64,000 bases of DNA from Rhizobium sp. BG4 (lineage in GTDB: Bacteria > Pseudomonadota > Alphaproteobacteria > Rhizobiales > Rhizobiaceae), in the NCBI RefSeq assembly GCF_016864575.1, contig NZ_CP044127.1, forward strand, positions 1 to 64,000, written 5' to 3'. Of this stretch, positions 1 to 9,693 are shown piece by piece. The notes below the pieces were generated by a model. That model saw only the letters and a list, made by a program, of their open reading frames with translations, did no database searches and was not told the DNA's origin. Position 1 is the stretch's first letter. Every line of letters begins with the position of its first letter. Both the position numbers and the translations under genes were made by a program.

Positions 1-869
1 CCGCAATGAACTTTCGATGGTTTTCCAGTTCGAGCATGTGACGCAGCAATGGGATGAAGTCTACGGCAAGTGGCGCTCGCGGCCGTTCGATCTGATCAGG
101 CTGAAATCCGTTTTGAACAAATGGCAATATGCGCTAGCCGACGACGGTTGGAATTCCCTTTTCTGGGGCAATCACGATCTGCCGCGGGCTGTGTCGAAAG
201 TATGGAGACGTCAAAGGCTATCCGGTCGAGTCGGCCAAGATGCTGGCAACGGTTCTGCATCTGATGAAAGGAACGCCCTTTATCTACCAGGGCGAGGAAA
301 TCGGCATGACCAACGTGCCGTTTTCCAAGATCGAGCAGTATCGGGACATCGAAACCCTCAACATGCACCGTCTGCACCTGGAAGCCGGCCTTTCGCCCGA
401 AGACTTCATCAAGGGTGCCAACGAAAATGGCCGGGACAATGCCCGCACGCCGATGCAGTGGGCGCCTGAGGCCAATGCCGGCTTCACCACTGGCATCCCC
501 TGGATTGAAATCAATGAGAACTACACGGTGATCAACGCGGAACAGGCTATTTCTGATGAACACTCCATCTGGAACCACTATCGCAAGCTGATCGCGCTTA
601 GGAAAAACAGTCCCATCGTCGTACACGGGCGCTACCAGTCCTACTTGGACCATCACCCTGATGTATTCGTCTATTCGCGCAGGCTCGGCGACGAGTTCAT
701 GGTGGTGGTCGCCAGTTTTTCCGCCCGCATCATAACCGTCGAACTGCCGGAAGAGCTGCTCGTCTCCGGTCAATGCCTGATCAGCAATTATGCGCCCGTC
801 ACACGGTTAGCCGGTGTCGTCGAACTCCAGCCATATGAGGCTTTTGCCATTCTTGTCATGCGAACCTAG
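1..869 (+). pseudogene. GH13 alpha-glucosidase (C-terminal part, frameshifted)
   Basis: Partial gene entering from the left edge. It would hydrolyse alpha-glucosidic bonds of short oligosaccharides in the cytoplasm. Bases 2-200 encode the part ending WGNHDLPRAVSK (the NHD transition-state-stabilising motif of GH13). From 201 the frame changes and reads YGDVKGYPVESAKMLATV, then GTPFIYQGEEIGMTN and RTPMQW, all typical of oligo-1,6-glucosidase / alpha-glucosidase enzymes, to a stop at 867-869. Removing the G at 200 restores the expected SKYGD join, so this is a one-base insertion or a sequencing indel. It lies 90 bp upstream of treZ in the same direction, which fits a trehalose/glucan metabolism cluster. 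The family call is firm; whether the gene is truly broken is not. Confidence 0.85.
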
Positions 870-959
870 GCGAATGGAACAATGACCGGGCAACATGGTT
901 ACGACCAACGCCCGCGCATGGCTGTCTGATGCTCGTGGTCCATTGTTGGAGGGTGAAAC

Positions 960-2861
960 ATGAGCGCCAATCAAGACGTCTTGGCAGGTAACGAAAAGAT
1001 CGGGGAAAACCGGCGATATCCGATCGGCGCTGAACCGATCGGCGCGTGCGTGTCCTTTCGCGTATGGGCACCGGCACAGGACAGCATGACAATTGTGCTT
1101 GACGAGGGACAGACGTTCGACATGCGTCGTCAGCATGACGGTTACTTCCAAATCGAAGTCGATAACCTCAGGCCGGGCGCCCTTTACCGCTTCAAGCTGG
1201 GAAGCTGTGACCAACTTGCCCCAGATCCGGCGTCGCGGTTTCAACCCGACGGGCCCACCGGTCCATCGATGGTCGTCGATCCGGGAGACTTTGACTGGCA
1301 TGATCACGAATGGACGGGCCTCAGCCCAGGCGGTCAGGTGCTCTATGAAATGCATATTGGAACGTTCACGGCTGAGGGAAGCTATCGGGCAGCGGCCGAG
1401 AAGCTTCCCTTCCTCAAAGAACTCGGCATCACCTGCCTGGAGCTGATGCCGGTCAATGAATTTTGCGGATCGTTCGGATGGGGCTATGACGGCGTTCTGG
1501 CCTATGCCCCGACACGCCTATACGGATCGCCCGATGACTTGCGCTTCTTCGTCGAGACGGCCCACAAACACGGAATTGGGGTTATTCTGGATGTCGTCTA
1601 TAACCATTTTGGTGCCGGCGACCGGTTTAAGGATTTTTCGCCGGACTACTTCACGGATCGCTACGCCAACGAGTGGGGCAGCTCGATCAATTTCGACGGT
1701 CCCAACAGTGCCGGTGCGCGCGAATATTTCGCGAAAAATGCTGCCTATTGGATCGATGAATTTCATTTCGATGGTTTGCGATTGGATGCGACACAGGCGC
1801 TCTTCGATGAAGGCGACGAGCATATATTGGAGGTGATTGCCCGGGAGGCGCGCCGAGCCGGCGAAGGCAAGTCGATATACCTCGTGGCGGAGAACGAGCC
1901 TCAGCAGACCCGTCTGGTGCGCAGCCTGGAACAGGGCGGTTACGGTCTCGATGCGCTTTGGAATGACGATTTCCACCACTCCGCGACCGTCGCGCTGACC
2001 GGACGCAATGAAGCCTATTACCACGACCATCTGGGCTGCGCACAAGAATTCGTTTCTGCTGCGAAGTACGGCTATCTCTTCCAGGGTCAACGATATGATT
2101 GGCAGGACGCGCCGCGAGGGCAGCCGGGCTTCGACCTGCGTCCCAGCGCTTTTGTCCATTTTCTGCAAAACCACGACCAGATCGCCAATTCCGGCGTGGG
2201 CCTCCGTATGGACAAGCTTGCGTCACCCGCAAGGGTCCGGGCGATGACGGCGCTGCTCCTTTTAGGTCCGCAGACGCCGATGCTGTTTCAGGGCCAGGAG
2301 TTCGGCTCCTCAAGTCCGTTCTTTTACTTCGCCGATCAGTCGGGCGAACTCGCGAACCTTGTGCGCAACGGGCGGATCGACTTCCTCAAACAGTTTCCGA
2401 GCTTGCAGGACGATAGCTTCGTCGAACGGATGCCCGATCCGGCTCAACCGAGCACTTTTGAACGCTCGAAACTCAACTGGTCGGAGACCGAAGCGAGCGG
2501 GCATGTCATAGCGTTGCACAGGGATCTCATTGCTCTGCGTCAGCAGACGCCAGCAATAGCCGGCAACGGCGACGTTGATGGAAGCGTTCTTGCTCAGTCG
2601 GCTTTCCAGTTGCGGTTTTTTTCCCCGGACCCGTTGGACGAGAGACTGCTGATCGTTAACTTGGGCCGGGATCTCCCGGTCATGAGCCGTGCAGATCCGC
2701 TTTTGGCGGCGCCTTCGGGAACACGATGGTCAGTGGAGTGGGCGAGCGAAGAGTTTGTCTACGGCGGATCCGGCAGAAGGCCGATCGACCTGCTGCATCG
2801 CTCGACCTTATGCGCAGACAGCGCCGTGTTGTTTCGCCCTGTCGCGGCGGCGCCACGATAA
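960..2861 (+). CDS. treZ: Malto-oligosyltrehalose trehalohydrolase
   Basis: Cytoplasmic GH13 enzyme that releases trehalose from maltooligosyl trehalose, the second step of the TreY/TreZ route from glycogen. The 633 residues are close to the family length. An N-terminal carbohydrate-binding/E-set domain (about residues 20-110, VSFRVWAP) is followed by the TIM barrel. Region I reads DVVYNHFG (about 211-218). The nucleophile is in GLRLDATQA (Asp276), the acid/base in LVAENE (Glu311), and the third acid in FLQNHDQ (Asp406). The ATG has a GGAGG about 8 bp upstream (ttggagggtgaaacATG). The partner treY and glycogen debranching genes are not in the window. Intact and recognised with high confidence. 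Confidence 0.93.
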   Translation: MSANQDVLAGNEKIGENRRYPIGAEPIGACVSFRVWAPAQDSMTIVLDEGQTFDMRRQHDGYFQIEVDNLRPGALYRFKLGSCDQLAPDPASRFQPDGPTGPSMVVDPGDFDWHDHEWTGLSPGGQVLYEMHIGTFTAEGSYRAAAEKLPFLKELGITCLELMPVNEFCGSFGWGYDGVLAYAPTRLYGSPDDLRFFVETAHKHGIGVILDVVYNHFGAGDRFKDFSPDYFTDRYANEWGSSINFDGPNSAGAREYFAKNAAYWIDEFHFDGLRLDATQALFDEGDEHILEVIAREARRAGEGKSIYLVAENEPQQTRLVRSLEQGGYGLDALWNDDFHHSATVALTGRNEAYYHDHLGCAQEFVSAAKYGYLFQGQRYDWQDAPRGQPGFDLRPSAFVHFLQNHDQIANSGVGLRMDKLASPARVRAMTALLLLGPQTPMLFQGQEFGSSSPFFYFADQSGELANLVRNGRIDFLKQFPSLQDDSFVERMPDPAQPSTFERSKLNWSETEASGHVIALHRDLIALRQQTPAIAGNGDVDGSVLAQSAFQLRFFSPDPLDERLLIVNLGRDLPVMSRADPLLAAPSGTRWSVEWASEEFVYGGSGRRPIDLLHRSTLCADSAVLFRPVAAAPR

Positions 2862-3279
2862 GACAGCCGACAGTACTATCAGCCGAGTGGCATGCCCCTC
2901 GCCGGAGGGAGCCCGCGAAAACCGCATGTGCGGGCGCCCCCTCCTCACCCTGTGACTGAAGTCTCGGCTGACGGCCCTACTTCGCCTCTGTCCACTCGAT
3001 CGTCAGCGCACGGGCAAGCTCCGAGAGGGGGTGGAAAAAACCAGCCGGAACAGGGGAAGTTTGCATCACTCGCTTGCCACTATTTACCGTCCGGGGTCTT
3101 TTGCGAAAGTGCAATGTGCTCCGCATAATCCCCATCTGCTGTTCTCAGCTCACGCCTGCACGACCGCTGGATTTCGATCCTGCGCTGCCTAGATTATTCT
3201 ACTGTTAACCATCTGAAGAAATGACATTATTTTCCGTGCCGGAAGCAATATCGGCCTTTTCTTCCGCTGCCCGTACAGC

Positions 3280-3784
3280 CTACGAAGCCACTATTTCCGG
3301 GCCCTGGAAGTCGATCGCTGGAGAGTACTGTGCATGGCATCCGGCGCACGTGGCCAACCAGTCTGGCACCTGGCAAACATACCCGTTGGCGACGGATTTA
3401 TCAAGCCGAACCGCCTCTAACATAGGGCCAATGTTCGCAATTTCCGATCCACGCGTTGCCAAGGATAGCCCCCGACCCAATGGCGTCAGCAGAATTGCGG
3501 TGCCGGTCGCGAAAGATGGGCGACGTCTTCGGACGGCACGCAACGCGACTATGGCGACCTCGCCGCGGGCGTCTGCAATGAAGACCTGTGGAGGAATGGG
3601 TTCGAGATCCCGGGCAAAGTCCTAGCCCAAATTGGCTTTGCGCGCAGATCAACAGGGGGAAGCAACAGGGCCGGTGCCGGCCGGCGTTGCGATCAAGAAG
3701 GCAGATATTAGTGTCATCGACGAACCAAGGCGGAGGCCTTCCAAGCAGAAAATCGAGCGTCCGACAGATGTTTCCCGCGGGCAA
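3280..3784 (-). pseudogene. Decayed IclR-like regulator fragment (tentative)
   Basis: Minus-strand frames over this stretch encode pieces that fit the end of an IclR effector domain: VFIADARGEVAIVALRA, then a segment with NGYVCQVPDW...CAGCHAQYSPAIDF...EIVASYAV, which resembles the IclR pattern GYA...GvaAiaaPVfd..G.vvaalsv. Stop codons and frame changes break it, and no N-terminal helix-turn-helix is visible. The match is by eye and weak; it could be another decayed protein. Called only as a remnant. Confidence 0.22.
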
Positions 3785-4502
3785 CCCGTGAGGCAGTGCC
3801 GCCAGGAGTTAAGTGACCTCGGAATTGTCAATGACAAGCGGCATGTCCTTGGCATTCGAACCGACCGGGCAGGGATAAGGGCGACGGGGCGGCCTGCCGG
3901 GCACCAGCAGATTGACGTGATGCTTCGGAGCAGCATGAATCAAGCCGCAGCCCCCCGTGCCGAGGCACCCCTTACGGGCCGTGGCGGGACGTTACGCGCG
4001 GGACCCTGCCTCAGCCCCCGCGCTGCACGCCGTGATCGCATCACGGATTGATGCGCCGCAGGATCTCCTATCGCGGCTTATTCCAAGGCCGGACGCCCCG
4101 CGCAGCAAATCCCCTCCCCTGAATGTTCGTCCAGCGCAGCTCGTCAACCCCGAGCGGGCATTGGCATCCGCCGGAAGGCTCTGGATCTGCTATCCAGCTG
4201 CGAGCATCGGTCTGGTCTGATGCGAACCGATCCTCGCGTCGATGCCAGGGGAGCCCCCTCGCCGGTCTCACGTCCCCTTTGTTTTCCGGCGCGACGCAGG
4301 AAAGTCGCAAAAGCTGCGTCGCGATCGTCAACGGCCTCTGGCGACGCGACTGAGACAGGAAGAAGCTTCGGCGCGCATGGCGATCGCAACTGGACCCTGA
4401 CAAGCGCCGGCGCGAAGAGATCGCATCCTGAGTGGCGCCGATGTGTACGGCCTTTTGTGGGTGTCGCATCGGCAAGATGAGCGCAAGCATTGGGGCACCG
4501 GA

Positions 4503-4518
4503 GTTGTCCGCGGACAAC
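4503..4518. promoter_or_regulatory. parS-like partition site 1
   Basis: Perfect palindrome GTTGTCCGCGGACAAC. repABC plasmids use 16-bp palindromic par sites of the general form GTTN4GCN4AAC as RepB binding sites, which this matches exactly. It lies about 1.15 kb upstream of repA in non-coding DNA and is identical to the copies at 5470 and 7597. Confidence 0.8.
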
Positions 4519-5469
4519 TGTTGTGCTGCTTTACATCTTGGCGGGTGGGCATCGGCGCTGACGGTCCACCAGCGCTCGAAAGCGTGGGAACGAGTGAGCA
4601 ATCTTCCCGACATGTCGGCTTCGCAAGGTGCCGGGACCGTTTCGAGCGTGACCTTCTTACAGCAAGCTCAGAGCGCTAGCCGAGGTTTGCCACAGGGGCG
4701 GGTTGGCCGGCTGGTAGAAAACAAGCCGCGCAATCACCTATCCGCCTCGATACAAAACTCCCAACGCGAACCGTCGTCTCATTAAGGTCGCGCGTTCGCA
4801 ATCGCCTGACGCTGGGATGCGTCGCTCCCAATCCCTTGCTGGCGATTGACACGGACCGCTGCGGCATCCAGCGCGTGATGGAGATCGTTGGCGCGGCTTA
4901 TCTTCACCATCTTTAGGTGGCTACCCCACGCAAGGCGCCGCCACCAACCATTGTCATACTGTCTGACTGGAAGCCCTTCTGGGACGCATCTCAAATTGGA
5001 CTGCGCACCACAATCCGGAACATTGACGGAGCGGCGAGAGCGGTGCCCGTTTGAAGCTGTAAGGCTCCAGGTTCGAATGATGCGATGTGCTGTCGCCGCC
5101 TATCAATTTCGTGGGACAAGGCCGCGGGTGAGAGCCGCACCGCCGCGCCGACGTCGCGACGCACAGCACTCAGCGCCACACATCGGCCACGACAGGACCA
5201 ACCCAATGCAGTTGAAAAGTTCCTGCCGACCGCCGGGCAGAACTGACTACAAGCTCAGCGGCAAAATCGTTGATCCTGACTGGCATGCTCGCCATGCCTG
5301 GCACCAGCGTTCGCCGCCCGTGTGGGACCGGCCCTTTCTGCAAGGCGACTGGACAGGGGTCTCGCGGCCCACCGCAACATTGATGAACGGGGTGCATCGC
5401 CGCTGGCGCCGGCTGGAACGGACCTGTCGCAGAGTTTCCGCTTCACGGGGGCCGCGGACAACCCGCCGA

Positions 5470-5485
5470 GTTGTCCGCGGACAAC
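5470..5485. promoter_or_regulatory. parS-like partition site 2
   Basis: Second perfect copy of GTTGTCCGCGGACAAC, about 170 bp upstream of the repA start. Symmetry extends three further bases on each side (CGA...TCG, 5467-5488). This is a usual position for a RepB-binding par site in front of repABC. Just upstream of the proposed repA promoter, it may couple partition-complex assembly to repA autoregulation. Confidence 0.82.
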
Positions 5486-5567
5486 TCGCAAATCAGGGCG
5501 TGGCGAACACCGTTTCTTGGCCCGAAAGGCCCATCAAATCGGCTCTCCACAGGTCATGGTTAAGCGT

Positions 5568-5597
5568 TTGTAAATTGGTAACGAATCGGAGCATACT
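5568..5597 (+). promoter_or_regulatory. Putative repABC promoter
   Basis: TTGTAA (5568-5573), an 18-base spacer and CATACT (5592-5597) form a reasonable sigma70-type promoter about 60 bp before the repA ATG and directly upstream of the TGCGCAGTT repeats. Assigned from sequence pattern and position only. Confidence 0.4.
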
Positions 5598-5599
5598 CT

Positions 5600-5640
5600 A
5601 ACTGCGCAGTTTTCCACCCTATTCGAACATTTGCGCAGTT
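5600..5640. promoter_or_regulatory. Paired TGCGCAGTT repeats before repA (candidate RepA operator)
   Basis: TGCGCAGTT occurs at 5603-5611 and again at 5632-5640, 29 bp apart start to start. The first copy sits in a perfect 12-bp palindrome AACTGCGCAGTT (5600-5611) just after the putative -10 box. RepA proteins of repABC replicons repress their own operon by binding operator sequences at the repA promoter, so this is the natural candidate operator. The function is inferred from position. Confidence 0.45.
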
Positions 5641-5655
5641 GATTGGAAAAACACT

Positions 5656-6849
5656 ATGCAGCCGAGTCTCGCCCTTCAGGATGATCAAGAGCACCTCCCC
5701 TCGCTTCTGGCAACAGATGCGCAGGAACTCTCATACCAGCTTCAGCAGCACCAGGCGAAGATCTTTTCGCCGCTGGCACGCAAGACCCTGCGGACATTCT
5801 CGCCGGCCGAAGCGGCAAGCTTCATCGGCATCGGCGAGGGCTACCTGCGCCAGATTGCAGCCGAGGGCCACGGCCCCGATCCCCTGGCCAATGGCCGCCG
5901 CCTCTACAGCGCCGAGGACATGGATCGTATTCGCCATGCGCTCGACCAGCGCAACGGCAACACCAAATATATTCCTGCCCGCAAGGCCTCCGAAAAACTC
6001 CAGGTCGTTTCGGTCATGAACTTCAAGGGCGGATCGGGCAAGACAACCACCGCCGCGCATCTGGCGCAATATCTGGCACTGAGAGGTTACCGTGTTCTGG
6101 CGATCGACCTCGACCCGCAAGCGTCGATGTCGGCGCTGTTTGGTCATCAGCCTGAGTTGGATGTCGGCGAGGGGGAAACCCTCCATGGCGCTATCCGCTA
6201 CGAGGATCCGCGGCCAATCGCCGAAATCGTGCGCGCGACCTATACGCCGAACCTCCATCTTATTCCGGGCAATCTCGAACTGATGGAATTCGAGCACGAG
6301 ACGCCGCGCGCTATGGCATCGGGCAACGCCGAGACGATGTTCTTTGCCCGTATCGGCGAAGCACTGACGGACATCGAAAGCCACTATGATCTGGTGATTA
6401 TCGATTGCCCGCCGCAACTCGGATTTTTGACGATGTCTGCCCTTTGCGCGGCGACATCGGTATTGATCACCGTTCACCCCCAGATGCTCGACGTCATGTC
6501 GATGTCGCAGTTCCTGACGATGACCAGCGAGTTGATGTCCGTGGTCGAAAGGGCAGGGGGCCGCACAAGCTACGACTGGATGCGGTATCTCGTGACCCGC
6601 TTCGAGCCCAATGATGGACCGCAGAGCCAGATGACCGGTTTCATGCGCGCGATCTTCGGCAATCGCATGCTTCACAATGCGATGCTCAAATCGACGGCTG
6701 TCTCCGATGCCGGCGTAACGAAGCAGACACTCTATGAGGTGGACCGCGCGCAATTTACCCGCGGGACCTACGATCGCGCACTGGATTCCCTCAATCTCGT
6801 CAATAGCGAAATCGAGGCCCACATCCGGTCGACCTGGGGAAGGAGGTAA
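5656..6849 (+). CDS. repA: Plasmid partitioning protein RepA (ParA ATPase)
   Basis: Class Ia ParA-type Walker ATPase that segregates the plasmid with RepB and represses repABC transcription. The 397 residues match the family. An N-terminal winged-helix/HTH region (about 45-100, FSPAEAASFIGIGEGYLRQ) precedes the deviant Walker A KGGSGKTT (124-131), the A' box DLDPQ (151-155) and the Walker B-like VIIDCPPQLG (Asp250). repB follows after 4 bp, so the two are co-transcribed. The ATG at 5656 follows the putative operator repeats. Intact. Confidence 0.96.
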   Translation: MQPSLALQDDQEHLPSLLATDAQELSYQLQQHQAKIFSPLARKTLRTFSPAEAASFIGIGEGYLRQIAAEGHGPDPLANGRRLYSAEDMDRIRHALDQRNGNTKYIPARKASEKLQVVSVMNFKGGSGKTTTAAHLAQYLALRGYRVLAIDLDPQASMSALFGHQPELDVGEGETLHGAIRYEDPRPIAEIVRATYTPNLHLIPGNLELMEFEHETPRAMASGNAETMFFARIGEALTDIESHYDLVIIDCPPQLGFLTMSALCAATSVLITVHPQMLDVMSMSQFLTMTSELMSVVERAGGRTSYDWMRYLVTRFEPNDGPQSQMTGFMRAIFGNRMLHNAMLKSTAVSDAGVTKQTLYEVDRAQFTRGTYDRALDSLNLVNSEIEAHIRSTWGRR

Positions 6850-6853
6850 GTGA

Positions 6854-7855
6854 ATGTCGAGAAAGAACCTGCTTGAGATTTCGAGCCCGAACGGGGAACG
6901 CCCCGAACCGGCACCTCATCGTGACAGCCGGCCATTGGCCGGCCTTGCTCCGACGGTCCGCTCAGGCTCACCTGTCGGGGGCATTACAAAAACCCTCGGA
7001 AACATAACCGAGAAGATGGAGCGCGCCACCGACCTTGAAAGGCAGCTGGCACAGGGACAGACAATCGTCGAGATTGATCCGGCTCTCGTTGACGCCTCAT
7101 TCGTTGCCGATCGACTTGAAATCGATCCCGTTGAACTTGCACAACTCGTCGAGCAGATTCGCGAACACGGGCAGCAGGTTCCGGTTCTGCTCAGGCCGCA
7201 TCCCGGGGCCAGATCGAGATACCAGGTTGCCTATGGTCATCGTCGTTTGGCGGCAACGCGGATGCTCGGCATCAAGGTCCGTGCCGTCATTCGCGAACTG
7301 ACCGACGAACAGCTGGTGGTCAGCCAAGGACAGGAAAACAGCGCCCGCACCAACCTGTCATTCATCGAGCGGGCATTGTTTGCTGCACGCCTGGAGGAAC
7401 GCGGCTTCGGTCGCGACGTAATCATGGCGTCTCTCGGCGTCGACAAGGCTGCGCTGTCCAAGATGATGTCGGTCATTTCTCAGGTTCCGATGGCCGTCCT
7501 TACGGCAATCGGCGCTGCTCCAGATGTCGGCCGGCGACGCTGGGCAGAGCTGGCAGAAAGACTGACCCCAAGCAATTGCGAGACCATTGCGACCGAGTTG
7601 TCCGCGGACAACTGGCGTGCCTTGAGCAGTCCGGAACGGTTCCAAAGAGCTCTCGAAATTGCACAAAACAAGGAGCAGCGTACTGTTTCGGCCGCTACCA
7701 AGGCAGAAATTCCAGGCCTGCCCGTCACCCTGAAGACGTCAGCAAAGAGTGCCACCTTTGTCTTCAACAACAAGGCCGCACCTGGATTCGACCGATTTGT
7801 GCAGGAGAGGCTTTCGCAGCTCTTCGCCGAATACCAACAGCAACAAGGAGCGTAA
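6854..7855 (+). CDS. repB: Plasmid partitioning protein RepB (ParB family)
   Basis: ParB-like centromere-binding protein that recognises the palindromic par sites and recruits RepA. The 333 residues are usual. A low-complexity N terminus is followed by the ParB/Srx-like domain (ELAQLVEQIREHGQQVPVLLR, YGHRRLAATRMLG, ENSARTNLSFIERA) and the HTH region (GFGRDVIMASLGVDKAALSKM). A third copy of the GTTGTCCGCGGACAAC site is embedded in the coding sequence and read as ELSADNW without disturbing the frame. It is 4 bp after repA and is followed by the ctRNA region and repC. Confidence 0.95.
   Translation: MSRKNLLEISSPNGERPEPAPHRDSRPLAGLAPTVRSGSPVGGITKTLGNITEKMERATDLERQLAQGQTIVEIDPALVDASFVADRLEIDPVELAQLVEQIREHGQQVPVLLRPHPGARSRYQVAYGHRRLAATRMLGIKVRAVIRELTDEQLVVSQGQENSARTNLSFIERALFAARLEERGFGRDVIMASLGVDKAALSKMMSVISQVPMAVLTAIGAAPDVGRRRWAELAERLTPSNCETIATELSADNWRALSSPERFQRALEIAQNKEQRTVSAATKAEIPGLPVTLKTSAKSATFVFNNKAAPGFDRFVQERLSQLFAEYQQQQGA
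7597..7612. promoter_or_regulatory. parS-like partition site 3, inside repB
   Basis: Perfect GTTGTCCGCGGACAAC within the repB reading frame. Identical to the two upstream sites and to the consensus of repABC par palindromes. A par site inside coding sequence must satisfy both protein and DNA constraints, so exact conservation argues that it is used. Confidence 0.75.
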
Positions 7856-7861
7856 CGCGCA

Positions 7862-7915
7862 AAAGAAAAAGGCCCCCAAACGTCGCCGTCGTGGAAGCCC
7901 TTCTCGATCTTAAGC
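7862..7915 (-). ncRNA. repB-repC antisense RNA (ctRNA / incompatibility RNA)
   Basis: repABC replicons encode a small antisense RNA between repB and repC that blocks repC expression and determines incompatibility. On the minus strand a promoter TTGACT (7950-7945), 17-base spacer and GATTCT (7927-7922) predicts a start near 7915. The transcript runs into a hairpin whose arms are GGCTTCC and GGGGGCC (with G-U pairs), followed by TTTTTCTTTT at 7870-7861, a factor-independent terminator. Predicted length is about 50 nt. Identified from location and architecture; exact ends are inferred. Confidence 0.65.
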
Positions 7916-8009
7916 AAATCAAGAATCGCATTTCCCCGAATCACAGTCAAGAGTCTTGGCGCCATTTTGGTGAGCGGATTTCTTTTGCCTCAACGTAGGT
8001 GAAAGAAAA

Positions 8010-9227
8010 ATGGATACGACATATGTGACGACGCCTGTTGGGCGGCGGCCGATGACGCTTGCCATGATGTTGGCACAGCACAAGGCCGGTACCTTGCCAA
8101 AGGACCACCGGCGCAACAAGTGGAAGCTCTTCAGATCGGTCTGCGAGGCACGCCGTGATCTCTGCGTGAGCGACCGGGCGCTGACGGTTCTTGATGCCTT
8201 GCTGACGTTTTTGCCTGATGATGACCTGTCCGGCAGTGCCTCCCTCGTTGTGTTTCCGTCGAATGTTCAGCTCTCAATCCGGGCCCGGGGCATGACGCCA
8301 GCGACCCTACGCCGGCATCTGGCTATGCTCGTTGACGCCGGATTGATTGCCCGCAAGGACAGTCCCAATGGAAAGCGCTATGCCCGGCGGGGAAAGGGTG
8401 GGGAAATCGATGAGGCCTTCGGGTTCAACCTGGCCCCGCTGCTTGCCCGCGCCGATGAGATCGAAGCTGTCGCCGAACGTCTGCGCCTCGAGCGGGAACA
8501 CCTTCGCCTTGCCAAGGAACGTCTTTCAATCTGCCGCCGTGATATCGGCAAACTGATTGCTGCAGCTACGCTCGAGGAAGTCCCCGGTGACTGGACATCG
8601 CTTTTTGGGGCGTTCCGCCGCGTTGTCGATGGATTGCCTCGCCAGGCCACTCTCCTGGAGGTCGAAACTGCATTGCGTCAGCTCGAAGATATTCGCTCCG
8701 GTGTCGTCAACCAATTGGAAACTCATGTAAAAGCACAAAATACAGGCGCCAATGAATCGCAGGGTGAGCGCCACATACAGGATTCAGATCCAGAATCCCT
8801 TTTTGAAATTGAAGCCGCAAATCACCACGAAGAAATCCAGCAGTCAGGTCCGGAGACCTTCGTCACTCAGATGGGAGGCGGAGAATATACAACGTCAGCG
8901 GTCAATCTCGGCGCTGTCTTGAAGGCATGCCCGCAAGTGAACTCCTACGGCCCGAACGGAGCCGTCCGAAACTGGCAGGATCTCGCTGCTGCAACAGAGA
9001 TCGTGCGCACCATGCTTGGCATCAGTCGTTCGGCCTATCAGGATGCGGTCCTCGCTATGGGTGCCGAAGGGGCGGCAATCGTCACGGCGTGCATTCTTGA
9101 AGGCGCAGAGCGGATAAACTCGCCGGGTGGATACCTGCGCAGCCTCACCCTTCGAGCGCGGCATCGCTCCTTCCAGCCAGGCCCCATGCTCCAGGCACTG
9201 TTGCGAGGTAGCCGTCAGAACAGTTGA
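8010..9227 (+). CDS. repC: Plasmid replication initiator RepC
   Basis: Replication initiator of repABC plasmids. The protein is the only Rep factor strictly needed for replication, and in characterised members the origin lies within its own coding sequence. The 405 residues match the family. The N-terminal DNA-binding part contains FRSVCEARRDLCVSDRALTVLDALLTF and SIRARGMTPATLRRHLAMLVDAGLI, a MarR-like winged helix. The C terminus (SRSAYQDAVLAMGAEGAAIVTACILE, INSPGGYLRSLT) is the conserved RepC end. The ATG is preceded by AGGTGAAAG. It lies downstream of the ctRNA. Confidence 0.95.
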   Translation: MDTTYVTTPVGRRPMTLAMMLAQHKAGTLPKDHRRNKWKLFRSVCEARRDLCVSDRALTVLDALLTFLPDDDLSGSASLVVFPSNVQLSIRARGMTPATLRRHLAMLVDAGLIARKDSPNGKRYARRGKGGEIDEAFGFNLAPLLARADEIEAVAERLRLEREHLRLAKERLSICRRDIGKLIAAATLEEVPGDWTSLFGAFRRVVDGLPRQATLLEVETALRQLEDIRSGVVNQLETHVKAQNTGANESQGERHIQDSDPESLFEIEAANHHEEIQQSGPETFVTQMGGGEYTTSAVNLGAVLKACPQVNSYGPNGAVRNWQDLAAATEIVRTMLGISRSAYQDAVLAMGAEGAAIVTACILEGAERINSPGGYLRSLTLRARHRSFQPGPMLQALLRGSRQNS

Positions 9228-9520
9228 AAGTCGCATGCAAACCGTAAGGCCCGATGATGAAAGCCCATGCAAACTAAAAAGCAGTCCTACACCTTGAGGA
9301 AAGGGATGACGGAAACTAAGATCCATTTCACTTCTTCTCACGCAAAGATATGTTTTGTTTTCAGAGGGCTACCCCTACACTGCAGATATTTCTGAAGCGT
9401 TCCTTAACCTGATAATCAACGCGATGATGCTTCCACGGGCCCAACGGCGCTAGGGCACGATTGCTGGCCACAAACGGGAATTTCAATCGACGCCGTTTTT
9501 GGGCGGTAATGAGGACGACC
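9228..9520. other. Intergenic after repC
   Basis: About 290 bp without a supported gene. No clear terminator hairpin was seen after repC. Confidence 0.4.
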
Positions 9521-9693
9521 ATGGAAAGACATCGGAGAGGCCGCGCCCAGGTAGCCGGCGGACAGGATCACGAAGCGCGCTACAACGCGAAGAGAAAAAC
9601 GCCGTGAAGCTGTCTGTTGGTTGGACCGGCGATTCCCGTAGAAAAATCGATCCAACTCGGCAAGAAGGCGAGCTCAGAACGCGATCGGACTGA
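9521..9693 (+). pseudogene. DUF3606 small protein, frameshifted
   Basis: Short rhizobial stress-type protein of the DUF3606 group. From the ATG at 9521 the frame reads VAGGQDHEARYNAKR, the family core, then stops at 9605-9607. In another frame AVKLSVGWTGDSRRKI continues the expected second half (...vGnSrkkv...). One indel near 9598 breaks it. Neighbouring DUF2934 genes often accompany DUF3606 in rhizobia. Function of the family is unknown. Confidence 0.5.

Larger units (their letters stand above)
2862..5567. other. Gene-poor region upstream of repABC
   Basis: About 2.7 kb with no convincing intact gene. Open frames are short, overlap on both strands and have no good ribosome sites. Visible content is a possible decayed regulator on the minus strand (listed separately) and two perfect 16-bp partition-site palindromes at 4503 and 5470. 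The rest looks like degraded coding DNA from cargo turnover next to the replicon backbone. Confidence 0.6.

Noticed and set aside
4782..5601. Several long frames upstream of repA
   Set aside because: Frames on opposite strands cover the same bases, are Arg/Pro-rich and run across par site 2 without a start signal.
7862..8009. Possible protein gene on the minus strand spanning repB-repC (long frame 7480-7965)
   Set aside because: It lies antisense to repB and over the ctRNA, has no ribosome site, and the codon pattern follows repB on the other strand.
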